Of a stretch of 6,947 bases of DNA, positions 1-5,710 are shown in pieces. Both the position numbers and the translations under genes were made by a program. Each line of letters begins with the position of its first letter. Position 1 is the stretch's first letter. The notes under the pieces are model-generated. The model worked only from the letters and a program-made list of their open reading frames with translations, searched no databases and was not told the origin of the DNA. Source of the DNA: Caryophanales bacterium UBA3835 (lineage in GTDB: Bacteria; Bacillota_I; Bacilli_A; RFN20; CAG-826); assembly GCA_002392945.1 (NCBI GenBank), contig DGHZ01000013.1:1-6947 (forward strand), read 5' to 3'.

Positions 1-266
1 TTCCCTCTTTCTTTTAACTTTTGGATATTATAAGCATAACCTTTGGTTTCAAAGCCGTATTTATTCGCTGCTCTAGTGATATTTTTCGCATTAGATCCGT
101 TTCTAGAGACACCACAGTCCACTCTAACTTGCTCCAAAGCGACCCATTTATCGTAATAGGCCATAACCATAGCTAAAGATGCCGCTCCACATTCTAGAGC
201 TTCTAGTTGCATGATAATTGGAGTGTTTGCCACTCCCTTTGTCTTTGGCGTCTTTATCTTTTTCAT
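1..266 (-). CDS. NHLM/PCAT-type peptide ABC exporter, N-terminal C39 peptidase part (cut by window edge)
   Basis: Only the first 88 residues are inside the window; the gene continues past position 1. It reads as the start of a C39 (bacteriocin-processing) cysteine peptidase, the N-terminal domain of peptidase-containing ABC transporters that cut a leader after a double glycine and export the product. The diagnostic block is Q20-LEALE-C26-GAAS: Cys26 fits the catalytic cysteine and Gln20 the oxyanion-hole glutamine six residues earlier. The following stretch VALEQVRVDCGVSRNGS (residues 42-58) is typical of the NHLM bacteriocin-system branch. The catalytic His/Asp, membrane and ATPase domains lie outside. 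The ATG at 266 follows the stop of the upstream gene by one base and has no clear Shine-Dalgarno, so translational coupling is likely. The probable substrate is the Gly-Gly-Gly precursor encoded at 2157-2345. Family assignment is strong; the subfamily is from recognised sequence style, not a search. Confidence 0.9.
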   Translation of the reverse strand, partial: MKKIKTPKTKGVANTPIIMQLEALECGAASLAMVMAYYDKWVALEQVRVDCGVSRNGSNAKNITRAANKYGFETKGYAYNIQKLKERG

Positions 267-267
267 C

Positions 268-660
268 TTATTTAATTAAAAAATCAATTGGTCGCATTTC
301 TTTAACAACAATCGTATATGTATAGTTACTACCATCTTCTAAATCAAATAGAGAAACAACTGGATTTCCATCATCAATAGATTTGATTTCACCAACCTTA
401 TCAGCAATATATACTTTTTGGCCGACTGCTAAACGTGGTTTTTGGCTTTCTTCAATAGTAAGAGTAACTGCTCCAGAAGAAATAGAAGCCTTACCAGTAA
501 TCTTTTCTTGGATCTTATAAACAAAGGACCAGGTAAATAAACCCGCTAAAGAAAGGATGACTGCACCTAAAACAATCCAAGTTGTAATGGATGTATATTG
601 AAGATGCTTATTTAATTCATCCGGATTAGTGATACCAATATTTTTATTTTTCTTACTCAT
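268..660 (-). CDS. Short HlyD-like NHLM bacteriocin-system secretion subunit
   Basis: This 130-residue protein has a short charged N-terminus, one transmembrane helix (about residues 25-47) and a small extracytoplasmic beta-rich part. The opening PDELNKHLQYTS and the ending MRPIDFLIK resemble the conserved ends of NHLM secretion (HlyD/membrane-fusion-like) proteins, which work with the C39 ABC exporter. The middle (residues 75-110, GQKVYIADKVGEIKSIDDG) looks like a lipoyl/barrel-sandwich piece. Most membrane-fusion proteins are several hundred residues with a coiled-coil hairpin. None is visible here, so this is a minimal form and appears intact rather than truncated. It lies one base upstream of the exporter gene, so the two form an operon. 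The start ATG has no Shine-Dalgarno and sits only 8 bases after a strong -10 element, so the mRNA may be leaderless. Function is inferred from context plus recognised termini. Confidence 0.75.
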   Translation of the reverse strand: MSKKNKNIGITNPDELNKHLQYTSITTWIVLGAVILSLAGLFTWSFVYKIQEKITGKASISSGAVTLTIEESQKPRLAVGQKVYIADKVGEIKSIDDGNPVVSLFDLEDGSNYTYTIVVKEMRPIDFLIK

Positions 661-668
661 TTTTAATG

Positions 669-677
669 ATTATATCA
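669..677 (-). promoter_or_regulatory. Extended -10 promoter of the export operon
   Basis: On the minus strand the sequence TGATATAAT is a perfect extended -10 element (TGn plus TATAAT, hexamer at 669-674). No good -35 sits at 17 bp, which extended -10 promoters tolerate. Only 8 bases separate the hexamer from the ATG at 660, so initiation at the usual 6-8 bases would give a leader of about 0-2 bases. It lies directly downstream of the terminator at 705-738, so the export pair is transcribed separately from the maturation genes. Confidence 0.65.
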
Positions 678-704
678 TTATTTTAGATTGACAAGAAGAC
701 AATC

Positions 705-738
705 TAAAAATAAAAAAGCACTGAGCTTAATCAGTGCT
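705..738 (-). terminator. Rho-independent terminator after the radical SAM gene
   Basis: A perfect 8-bp stem (AGCACTGA / TCAGTGCT, 717-738) with a 6-base loop is followed on the minus strand by TTTTTTATTTTT. It begins 17 bases after the radical SAM stop codon. On the plus strand no T-run follows the stem, so it acts on minus-strand transcripts. Confidence 0.9.
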
Positions 739-755
739 ATATAAATTTGATTTTT

Positions 756-2153
756 TTAGTCTATATCAAGTGGATTTTCTAATTGCCAATCCTTTAATAT
801 ATCAACTACTTTATTATACCATCCATTTTCAAAGAAAATGCATTTAGTAATATCTTCGTGATAGAAATCACTATTTGCGGAATATAATAATCCTAAAGCA
901 GGACATCCACCAGTACAAGCTTTATAGTATTTACAGTTTCCACATTTATCATTCTCAATGATTTGTTTAAATAGAGGCGCCATTGCTAGATTAAGATAAG
1001 GACTATCTTTGACTAATTCTTTTAAAGGAGTTTTAAATAAATTACCAAGACTAATACCTTTTTCTAAGAAGTAACCTGACATTTGTAAACAAGGTACAAC
1101 TTCCCCATGCGAAGACACTGCAATCATCCCTCTATTTCCTTTACACATTGGGATACGAATATTGAATTCATCTTTGTTACATGCAATTGGGACTAAATTG
1201 TACATTTGTTGTCTAGGATAGAGTCTCACAAATTGCCAGATATCGACAACCATTTTCATACCTGAATGAATATATTCATTCGCAAACTCTAACATCCTTT
1301 GATAATACTCTTCAATGGTAAGACTAGATTGAGGAGAATTTTTCTCCCATCTTGGAGCTTCAGTGGTGCGAATAATTCGCATTTCCACTACTCCCATATC
1401 ATTTAATAATTTTGCGGTTTTCATCATCACATCAACGTTCTTACGGTTGACTTGAACTTGGGCTTTCACTCTAAAACCATTTTTAATGCATAACTCAATA
1501 GCCTTTAAAGTCATCTCTTCCGCTTTTGGATGTTGTCTAATCCAGTTATGATATCCCACTCCGTCAAAAGAAATTTTAATAAGTGGACTGCAACCGAGTT
1601 TTTTAAATTCATCAAGCATTGCTTGATGAATTAACAAGCCATTAGTGTTTAATTCAAAGACATACATATCTCGCTCATAGATTGCTCTAACAATATCTAA
1701 GAAACGATGATGTACTAGAGGTTCTCCACCAGTAAGAGTAAATGTATGAATTCCAATATCTTTCGCTTGGTCTAAGATGTTTATAACATCTTCATAAGAT
1801 AATTCTGTATTAAGCGGAGCGTTATCTTTCGCGTTAAAACAGTGTAAACAATTTAAATTACATTTCCCAGTAATCATTAAATTCATTTTTGGGAAATAAT
1901 AATTGTCATACTCGTGAAGTATTGACCATGGATTAACTTTGTCGCCTTTTTGACATTCCTCAATATAATTTTGCGCTAATAAGGTTGCTAAACGTGGATT
2001 AGGAGCAATATCATGCTCACCATCACACTGTAAAAGAAGTTCAAAATCCTTTGGTGACACGCTTAAAGCATGATCTATGCCTTTAACATAGATCGCACGA
2101 TCAACATATCTCCATTTTCTTAGAGCAATATTGTCTTTTAAGCGATAATACAT
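756..2153 (-). CDS. Radical SAM/SPASM peptide maturase
   Basis: This 465-residue protein is a radical S-adenosylmethionine enzyme with a SPASM domain, of the type that modifies ribosomal peptides. The SAM-cluster motif is C98-NLN-C102-LH-C105, followed by the SAM-binding TGGEPL (141-146). The C-terminal SPASM pattern is complete: C337, G350-x4-C355, then C404-x2-C407-x5-C413-x3-C417 and C438, enough for two auxiliary 4Fe-4S clusters. The first 90 residues form a separate N-terminal region that may bind the leader; I cannot confirm an RRE fold by eye. The start lies three bases after the precursor stop codon, so the two are co-transcribed and probably coupled. Enzymes of this type make C-C, thioether or similar crosslinks. 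The single Cys of the neighbouring core makes a thioether one option, but the chemistry cannot be read from this sequence. A terminator follows. Confidence 0.93.
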   Translation of the reverse strand: MYYRLKDNIALRKWRYVDRAIYVKGIDHALSVSPKDFELLLQCDGEHDIAPNPRLATLLAQNYIEECQKGDKVNPWSILHEYDNYYFPKMNLMITGKCNLNCLHCFNAKDNAPLNTELSYEDVINILDQAKDIGIHTFTLTGGEPLVHHRFLDIVRAIYERDMYVFELNTNGLLIHQAMLDEFKKLGCSPLIKISFDGVGYHNWIRQHPKAEEMTLKAIELCIKNGFRVKAQVQVNRKNVDVMMKTAKLLNDMGVVEMRIIRTTEAPRWEKNSPQSSLTIEEYYQRMLEFANEYIHSGMKMVVDIWQFVRLYPRQQMYNLVPIACNKDEFNIRIPMCKGNRGMIAVSSHGEVVPCLQMSGYFLEKGISLGNLFKTPLKELVKDSPYLNLAMAPLFKQIIENDKCGNCKYYKACTGGCPALGLLYSANSDFYHEDITKCIFFENGWYNKVVDILKDWQLENPLDID

Positions 2154-2156
2154 ATA

Positions 2157-2345
2157 TTAGTCTTCAATTATTCTTTTTTTTGGTTTGGTGTTATCGCATC
2201 CACCACCATTAATCGCGTTAAGTTGTTCTTCGGTTAATTCCACTCCCTCATCTTTAGCGAGTTGAATTAAATCTGATGGATCATCAAATTCTCTAACCTT
2301 AGCGATTTGTTCTTCGGTTAATCCTTTTAATAATTCTTTTCTCAT
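2157..2345 (-). CDS. Nif11-type RiPP precursor peptide with Gly-Gly-Gly cleavage site
   Basis: The 62-residue product has a helical, acidic leader (residues 1-49) and a short core. The leader carries two LTEEQ motifs (9-13 and 37-41) and ends in LTEEQLNAINGGG, the pattern recognised by C39 peptidases and seen in short Nif11-like leaders. The core after Gly49 is CDNTKPKKRIIED: 13 residues with one Cys, one Thr, no Ser and no aromatic residue. I start at the ATG at 2345 because a GGGG-containing Shine-Dalgarno-like run lies 6 bases upstream and the resulting N-terminus MRKELLKGLTEEQ matches the family. The frame stays open upstream to a TTG at 2387, adding 14 residues, but that overlaps the predicted promoter. 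The gene lies between the HipA-like kinase (49-base gap) and the radical SAM gene (3-base gap). Precursor identity is strong; the modified core residues are unknown. Confidence 0.9.
   Translation of the reverse strand: MRKELLKGLTEEQIAKVREFDDPSDLIQLAKDEGVELTEEQLNAINGGGCDNTKPKKRIIED
2223..2322 (-). repeat. 16-base direct repeat inside the precursor leader
   Basis: The same 16 bases (plus strand TTGTTCTTCGGTTAAT) occur at 2223-2238 and 2307-2322, 84 bases or 28 codons apart. They encode the two LTEEQ motifs with identical codons. This suggests an internal duplication of the leader helix, or strong codon conservation. Confidence 0.7.
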
Positions 2346-2373
2346 AACTAACCCCATTTCTTTTTTCATGTTT

Positions 2374-2406
2374 ATTTTAACAAACAAGGTGCCACTAAAG
2401 TGTCAC
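2374..2406 (-). promoter_or_regulatory. Direct-repeat box plus -10 upstream of the precursor gene
   Basis: On the plus strand TGCCAC (2390-2395) and TGTCAC (2401-2406) are spaced 11 bp start to start. In gene orientation this is GTGACA-N5-GTGGCA. Ten bases further lies TAAAAT (2374-2379), a fair -10. Predicted initiation near 2367 leaves a leader of about 20 bases containing the Shine-Dalgarno for the ATG at 2345. The box overlaps the last codons and stop of the upstream kinase gene, and its half-site order is swapped relative to the other three boxes, so it is the least certain copy. Confidence 0.5.
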
Positions 2407-3588
2407 ACTTTTTTTACTTATTTCATTTAATGCTTCTAATTGATGTTTATAAACATCAATTATTCTGTCGATTAGTTCTGGTGTATAAAAATTGCTTTTA
2501 GAAAGTATATCTCTAATTTCTTTTTCAAAGCCTTCTAGTTTAGTTGAATCATACCACGAATAGTCCCAACTAGATTCCAAAAAACTAAATAAGAAATAAA
2601 TAATAAAATATGAGCCTTTATTAAGTTTAGTAATAAATTCTTTTCCGGTTCTACTAGTACCAAAGGCTCCCGCTAAATCGTGAATTGGGGCGGGTTTTAA
2701 TTTACCAGTTTTAATGTTACGAATAACGCAAATATTGTCAAAATGTAAATCTGAGACAAAACACAACGATCTTATACAAGATATTTTTACAAAGAGCTCA
2801 TAGAGCTCAGGCATACCAAATTTAGAAACCCTTTTAAAGAATTCTCTATTTTTATCTTTGTTATTATTTTTACCTAAAAATAATTCATATAAATCAGTAG
2901 GAAGAACAACACTTAACGGCACTAATTCTTCATCAATTCCTACTAGTGGTTTACAAATAGAGCCATATTTATCATTAACTTTTACTAAATCATATTTTAA
3001 AACTTCATCTTCTTTTAAGATGCGTGAGGCGAGTCTAGAGGCTAATACTTCTCCTAAAGAGTCTTCATATTGATCTTTAACGATTCCTAATTTAATTAAT
3101 TTAGGGCCGTTATCATAGATCCACCCTTTCGCCGACCACCCTTGAGTGACGATATCAGGGACATTTAAGTCGCATTTACTAAGTTCTTCGTATTTACCGT
3201 TAAGGACCGCTCTAGCAAAAGAGTCATCCCATTTATTAGAGAAGAAATTAATATCGTCATATTTTAAATCTTCTCCTTCTCTTTTAAACCAATAATGGTT
3301 ACTTAATGATAATCCATGTCCTTTAAAGGCTAATTCAAAGGAATCTCTACAGCCGATATTTTTGATAATTAAATCGTAGTCCCAACGATTCTCACTAATT
3401 TTTCTAGAATTAAAAAACCTCAGTAATCTCATGTTATTACTTTCATTGCCCTTTGATATACCATAAGGGGCTAAATCAAAATGTTCTAATTCTTTTATAA
3501 TTCTAATTGGTCTATTAACGTAGTCGACAATAAAAGTTAAGACTTCATAGTCCTTATACATTAAAGTTAATGTTTCTTGATTAAGCAT
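2395..3588 (-). CDS. HipA-like Ser/Thr kinase next to the RiPP precursor
   Basis: This 397-residue protein belongs to the HipA-like kinase group common in gut Clostridia/Bacilli. The N-terminal part ends in a block typical of the group (GHGLSLSNHYWF, 90-101, then DDINFF, 111-116). The kinase part follows: LIK with Lys166 as likely ATP-binding lysine, Glu180 as likely helix-C partner, a catalytic loop D280-L-H282-F-D-N285, and metal-binding D304 in HDLAGAFG. All expected catalytic residues are present, so it should be active. HipA enzymes phosphorylate proteins on Ser/Thr and often act as toxins or regulators. No HipB-like antitoxin is adjacent. Position directly before the precursor and a shared promoter box suggest it serves the peptide, either by modifying the core (Thr53 is its only hydroxyl residue) or by controlling expression or immunity. 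This role is inference. No Shine-Dalgarno precedes the ATG at 3588. Confidence 0.8.
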   Translation of the reverse strand: MLNQETLTLMYKDYEVLTFIVDYVNRPIRIIKELEHFDLAPYGISKGNESNNMRLLRFFNSRKISENRWDYDLIIKNIGCRDSFELAFKGHGLSLSNHYWFKREGEDLKYDDINFFSNKWDDSFARAVLNGKYEELSKCDLNVPDIVTQGWSAKGWIYDNGPKLIKLGIVKDQYEDSLGEVLASRLASRILKEDEVLKYDLVKVNDKYGSICKPLVGIDEELVPLSVVLPTDLYELFLGKNNNKDKNREFFKRVSKFGMPELYELFVKISCIRSLCFVSDLHFDNICVIRNIKTGKLKPAPIHDLAGAFGTSRTGKEFITKLNKGSYFIIYFLFSFLESSWDYSWYDSTKLEGFEKEIRDILSKSNFYTPELIDRIIDVYKHQLEALNEISKKSVTL

Positions 3589-3594
3589 GTATTT

Positions 3595-3627
3595 ATATTA
3601 ATACATATGTTGTCACAGATGTGCCAC
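3595..3627 (-). promoter_or_regulatory. Direct-repeat box plus -10 upstream of the HipA-like kinase
   Basis: Plus-strand TGTCAC (3611-3616) and TGCCAC (3622-3627) are 11 bp apart. In gene orientation this is GTGGCA-N5-GTGACA. After exactly 10 bases comes TAATAT (3595-3600), a candidate -10. The start codon at 3588 is only 6 bases beyond, so initiation would fall at or next to the ATG. The geometry matches an activator of the OmpR/PhoB type binding in place of a -35. Confidence 0.6.
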
Positions 3628-3649
3628 AATAAAACTTATAAATTTCTTA

Positions 3650-4597
3650 TTAATTAATTTTATTCTTTTTGTGTTTTCTTAAGATTAGTACTAGTCCTGT
3701 TACCAAAGCAACACCGGTTAGACTAGAAACAATAACCACAACATAGATATATGTTTTACTCTCTGGAGTTGGGATTGGGGCAGGAATAGGAGCTTTAGAA
3801 ATTTTAATAGTTTGATCTTTATAATCTAATCTTAATGTGTATATACCTTCACTCTTACAATCAAATCCCTTATTTGATCCTTCAGCCCAATATTCTAAAT
3901 CAGTAGGAGAAACACTATCATCGAGAGTGATTTTAGATTCATCAATATTATCAAAATATCTTTCTAATCTAATTAGATCATTTTCTTTTAATTCAACTTC
4001 TACACTATATTCAGTGTGATGAAGGCTATTTTCTTTAACTGTTGTTAAATATACATCCTCACTACTCCAAGTTGATTCATCTGGAAGATATATTTGGTGA
4101 ACCATATTTGGCACAGAGTTAAATCCATATGTGTCATTTTCTAAAATAATATTTATAACGCTCAAATTATTTGAATTTTCAAATTCAACATCATACACCT
4201 TGTTGAGTACTGGAGTCGTAGTCCAGCCATAATCAGTATAATGTTCTCCTGTTGGATCGACTTCCCAGTTTTCTTTAGAGAAATCAACATTATAACGATA
4301 TAGTCTGATAAATTTTGCTTCGAATTCTATCTTAAATGAAAGTTCAATATATGTACTAGGAGCGGTAATAGTTACTAAATCAGTCCAGTCACTATGGGAG
4401 TTATCATCAAATATATAAGCGGCGACTTTATAACTTTCACTACCTCCACCCCAACAGTTATTAGGGTCAACAGTAATTTTGTTTTCAATTACTTCTGCTT
4501 TAGCTGGTAAAACACTGGTGTTTTTAAAGCCTACTAAAGACACTAAACCTAATAATAATGATAAACCTGTTACAAACGCTAAATTCTTTTTATTCAT
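3650..4597 (-). CDS. Membrane-anchored extracellular protein with two related beta domains
   Basis: The 315-residue product has a Sec signal peptide (likely cut after AKA, residues 32-34), a large extracellular part, a proline-rich spacer (PIPAPIPTPES, 270-280), one transmembrane helix (about 283-307) and a basic cytoplasmic tail. There is no LPxTG motif, so anchoring is by the helix and not by sortase. The extracellular part seems to hold two related modules: IRLYRY at 97-102 and IRLERY at 209-214 occupy similar positions, each followed by acidic or aromatic stretches. The second ends in GIYTLRLDYKDQTIKIS, a beta-sandwich edge reminiscent of carbohydrate-binding modules. The mature part has only two cysteines (48 and 247), which could pair. 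I do not recognise a named family. An AGAGGA ribosome binding site precedes the ATG. It could be an adhesin, receptor or immunity factor for the locus; none of these is shown. Confidence 0.8.
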   Translation of the reverse strand: MNKKNLAFVTGLSLLLGLVSLVGFKNTSVLPAKAEVIENKITVDPNNCWGGGSESYKVAAYIFDDNSHSDWTDLVTITAPSTYIELSFKIEFEAKFIRLYRYNVDFSKENWEVDPTGEHYTDYGWTTTPVLNKVYDVEFENSNNLSVINIILENDTYGFNSVPNMVHQIYLPDESTWSSEDVYLTTVKENSLHHTEYSVEVELKENDLIRLERYFDNIDESKITLDDSVSPTDLEYWAEGSNKGFDCKSEGIYTLRLDYKDQTIKISKAPIPAPIPTPESKTYIYVVVIVSSLTGVALVTGLVLILRKHKKNKIN

Positions 4598-4643
4598 TTT
4601 TTAAATCCTCTAATTAGTGTATTTTCTTGATTGAATCACCACT

Positions 4644-4686
4644 AATATAGAATATGTTATCACAGCAGCTGTCACAAAAATGCCAC
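4644..4686 (-). promoter_or_regulatory. Triple direct-repeat box and candidate -10 upstream of the surface-protein gene
   Basis: Plus-strand half-sites TATCAC (4658-4663), TGTCAC (4670-4675) and TGCCAC (4681-4686) start 12 and 11 bp apart. In gene orientation this reads GTGGCA-N5-GTGACA-N6-GTGATA. A candidate -10, TATATT (4644-4649), lies 8 bases past the last half-site. Predicted initiation near 4637 gives a leader of about 40 bases with the AGAGGA site. The arrangement matches the copy at 5577-5605. Confidence 0.6.
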
Positions 4687-4736
4687 AAAAAAGAAAAAGC
4701 CATCAAAGGTAATTATAGATTCATTATACGTTCTAA

Positions 4737-5471
4737 CTAATAAGAACAACTATAAGTTAAAGAAAGAGTAGGGTAAATGATTTTAAAACCAACACATACG
4801 TCATTTCCATAAGCTGCGTGGTGTTCATAACTTACATCGCTATCAGCTGGGTTATTAGGTGTAAATGTTCTGGTTTTATAACTATCAAACACGTGATAAT
4901 TATTAAAATCACTACCAGTTGCGCCAGGTGCATCCATATATGTATAAGCAAAAGCACTATCTACACTAACACTAATTTCAGAGAAATTCGCTGGTCTGTT
5001 GCTTAAATCGTAATTTTCCCCGTCATAAGTACCAATGACATAAGTCATTCTTGCAACCTCAAAAGCATATATGTGATTAATTACCCACTGATAAACATAT
5101 CTATGAGGAGTTGCTTCAGTATCTTCATACCACTTTCTATAACTACGATATGAAATTTCTGAGCCATTTTGTTCGAATGTCAACTCTTCATCTATTGGAG
5201 TTCATTGACTTTGAGTTTGTACAATTATTCCTACGACAAAGTCCTTTCTACCTGTTGCAGGTGTAAAGAAAAATCCTGCGTTAGATTCGCCATCATCATA
5301 ATAATTGCTTGATTGGCCAACCATTGTCCATTGGTTAATTGTGTACTGCGCCTCTGTTTTAGGACTATCCGCGTATAAAAGTTCACTATTAGACATCGAA
5401 GTTAATGCCACCGCACTAACAGAAGCTAAACATAATATTGATGAAAGAAGAATGATACATTTTTTATTCAT
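4737..5471 (-). pseudogene. Secreted protein gene interrupted by one in-frame TGA
   Basis: One reading frame runs from the ATG at 5471, behind a strong AGGAGG site, to a TAG at 4737-4739. It is broken only by a TGA at 5202-5204, after residue 89. The frame on both sides is identical, so this is a nonsense change and not a frameshift. Full length would be 244 residues. The N-terminus is a Sec signal peptide (basic MNKK start, hydrophobic core to about residue 25; no lipobox). The rest is rich in Tyr, Ser and Asn, likely an extracellular beta protein, with two cysteines near the end that could form a disulfide. No family is recognised. Explanations are a recent null mutation, a sequence error, readthrough, or TGA read as an amino acid. 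TGG is the normal Trp codon throughout the window, so reassignment looks unlikely. A promoter box identical in layout to that of the next gene lies upstream. Confidence 0.75.
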
Positions 5472-5516
5472 ATAAAGTTCCCTCCTATAATTAAGGATAA
5501 TTATCTAATTGAGAAT

Positions 5517-5522
5517 ATTATA
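5517..5522 (-). promoter_or_regulatory. Candidate -10 of the interrupted secreted-protein gene
   Basis: The minus strand reads TATAAT at 5522-5517. Initiation near 5510 would leave a leader of about 39 bases ending in the AGGAGG site. No good -35 is seen. The repeat box lies 54 bases upstream, farther than at the other genes; a weaker TATAAA at 5553-5558 lies closer to it. Confidence 0.45.
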
Positions 5523-5576
5523 TTTAATTGATTGAGTCATTACTATTTTATTTTTATAAATGAGTTAAAAATAATC

Positions 5577-5605
5577 TATCACATCAACTGTCACAAAATT
5601 GCCAC
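5577..5605 (-). promoter_or_regulatory. Triple direct-repeat box upstream of the interrupted secreted-protein gene
   Basis: Plus-strand half-sites TATCAC (5577-5582), TGTCAC (5589-5594) and TGCCAC (5600-5605) have the same 12 and 11 bp spacing as at 4658-4686. Similarity extends into the flanking purine run (AAAAAGAAAA). The copy lies between divergent genes, so control of the plus-strand genes from 5711 is also possible. Confidence 0.6.
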
Positions 5606-5631
5606 AAAAAGAAAAGACCTCATTTTGAGGT
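5606..5631 (-). terminator. Weak minus-strand terminator-like hairpin
   Basis: A 6-bp stem (ACCTCA 5617-5622 / TGAGGT 5626-5631) with a 3-base loop is followed on the minus strand by CTTTTCTTTTT. No minus-strand gene lies upstream of it in this window. It may be the remnant of a lost neighbour, or simply part of the conserved box region. Confidence 0.4.
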
Positions 5632-5686
5632 GAACCGGTAAGATAAAAGCAGACACCCTTGTACTAAAATCTAAACAGCGATTTTG

Positions 5687-5704
5687 TATAATTAAACAAG
5701 GAGG
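5687..5704 (+). promoter_or_regulatory. Promoter -10 and ribosome binding site of the plus-strand genes
   Basis: A consensus TATAAT lies at 5687-5692 and AAGGAGG at 5698-5704, the latter 6 bases before the ATG at 5711. Initiation would fall near 5699, giving a very short leader that starts at the Shine-Dalgarno. No good -35 is visible at 17 bp (CTAAAA). Confidence 0.5.
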
Positions 5705-5710
5705 ACTACT

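Noticed and set aside
2346..2387. Longer precursor starting from TTG at 2387
   Set aside because: It adds 14 residues without family resemblance, has no ribosome binding site and overlaps the predicted -10. The ATG at 2345 has a Shine-Dalgarno-like run and the expected N-terminus.
2858..3073. 71-codon plus-strand ORF
   Set aside because: It is antisense to the HipA-like kinase, has no ribosome binding site and encodes a low-complexity Ser-rich product.
3650..3720. Sortase anchoring of the surface protein
   Set aside because: No LPxTG-like motif precedes the C-terminal helix; only a proline-rich spacer does.
3837..4019. 60-codon plus-strand ORF
   Set aside because: It is antisense to the surface-protein gene and has no start signals.
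4818..5006. 62-codon plus-strand ORF
   Set aside because: It is antisense to the interrupted secreted-protein gene and has no credible start.
5202..5204. Firm call of genetic code 4 (TGA = Trp)
   Set aside because: Only one in-frame TGA is seen against 27 TGG codons, whereas genomes that reassign TGA usually use it often. The point is kept as a question only.
5430..5471. Lipoprotein signal in the interrupted secreted protein
   Set aside because: The cysteine at residue 14 is preceded by S-I-L, which does not fit a lipobox, so a plain Sec signal is more likely.
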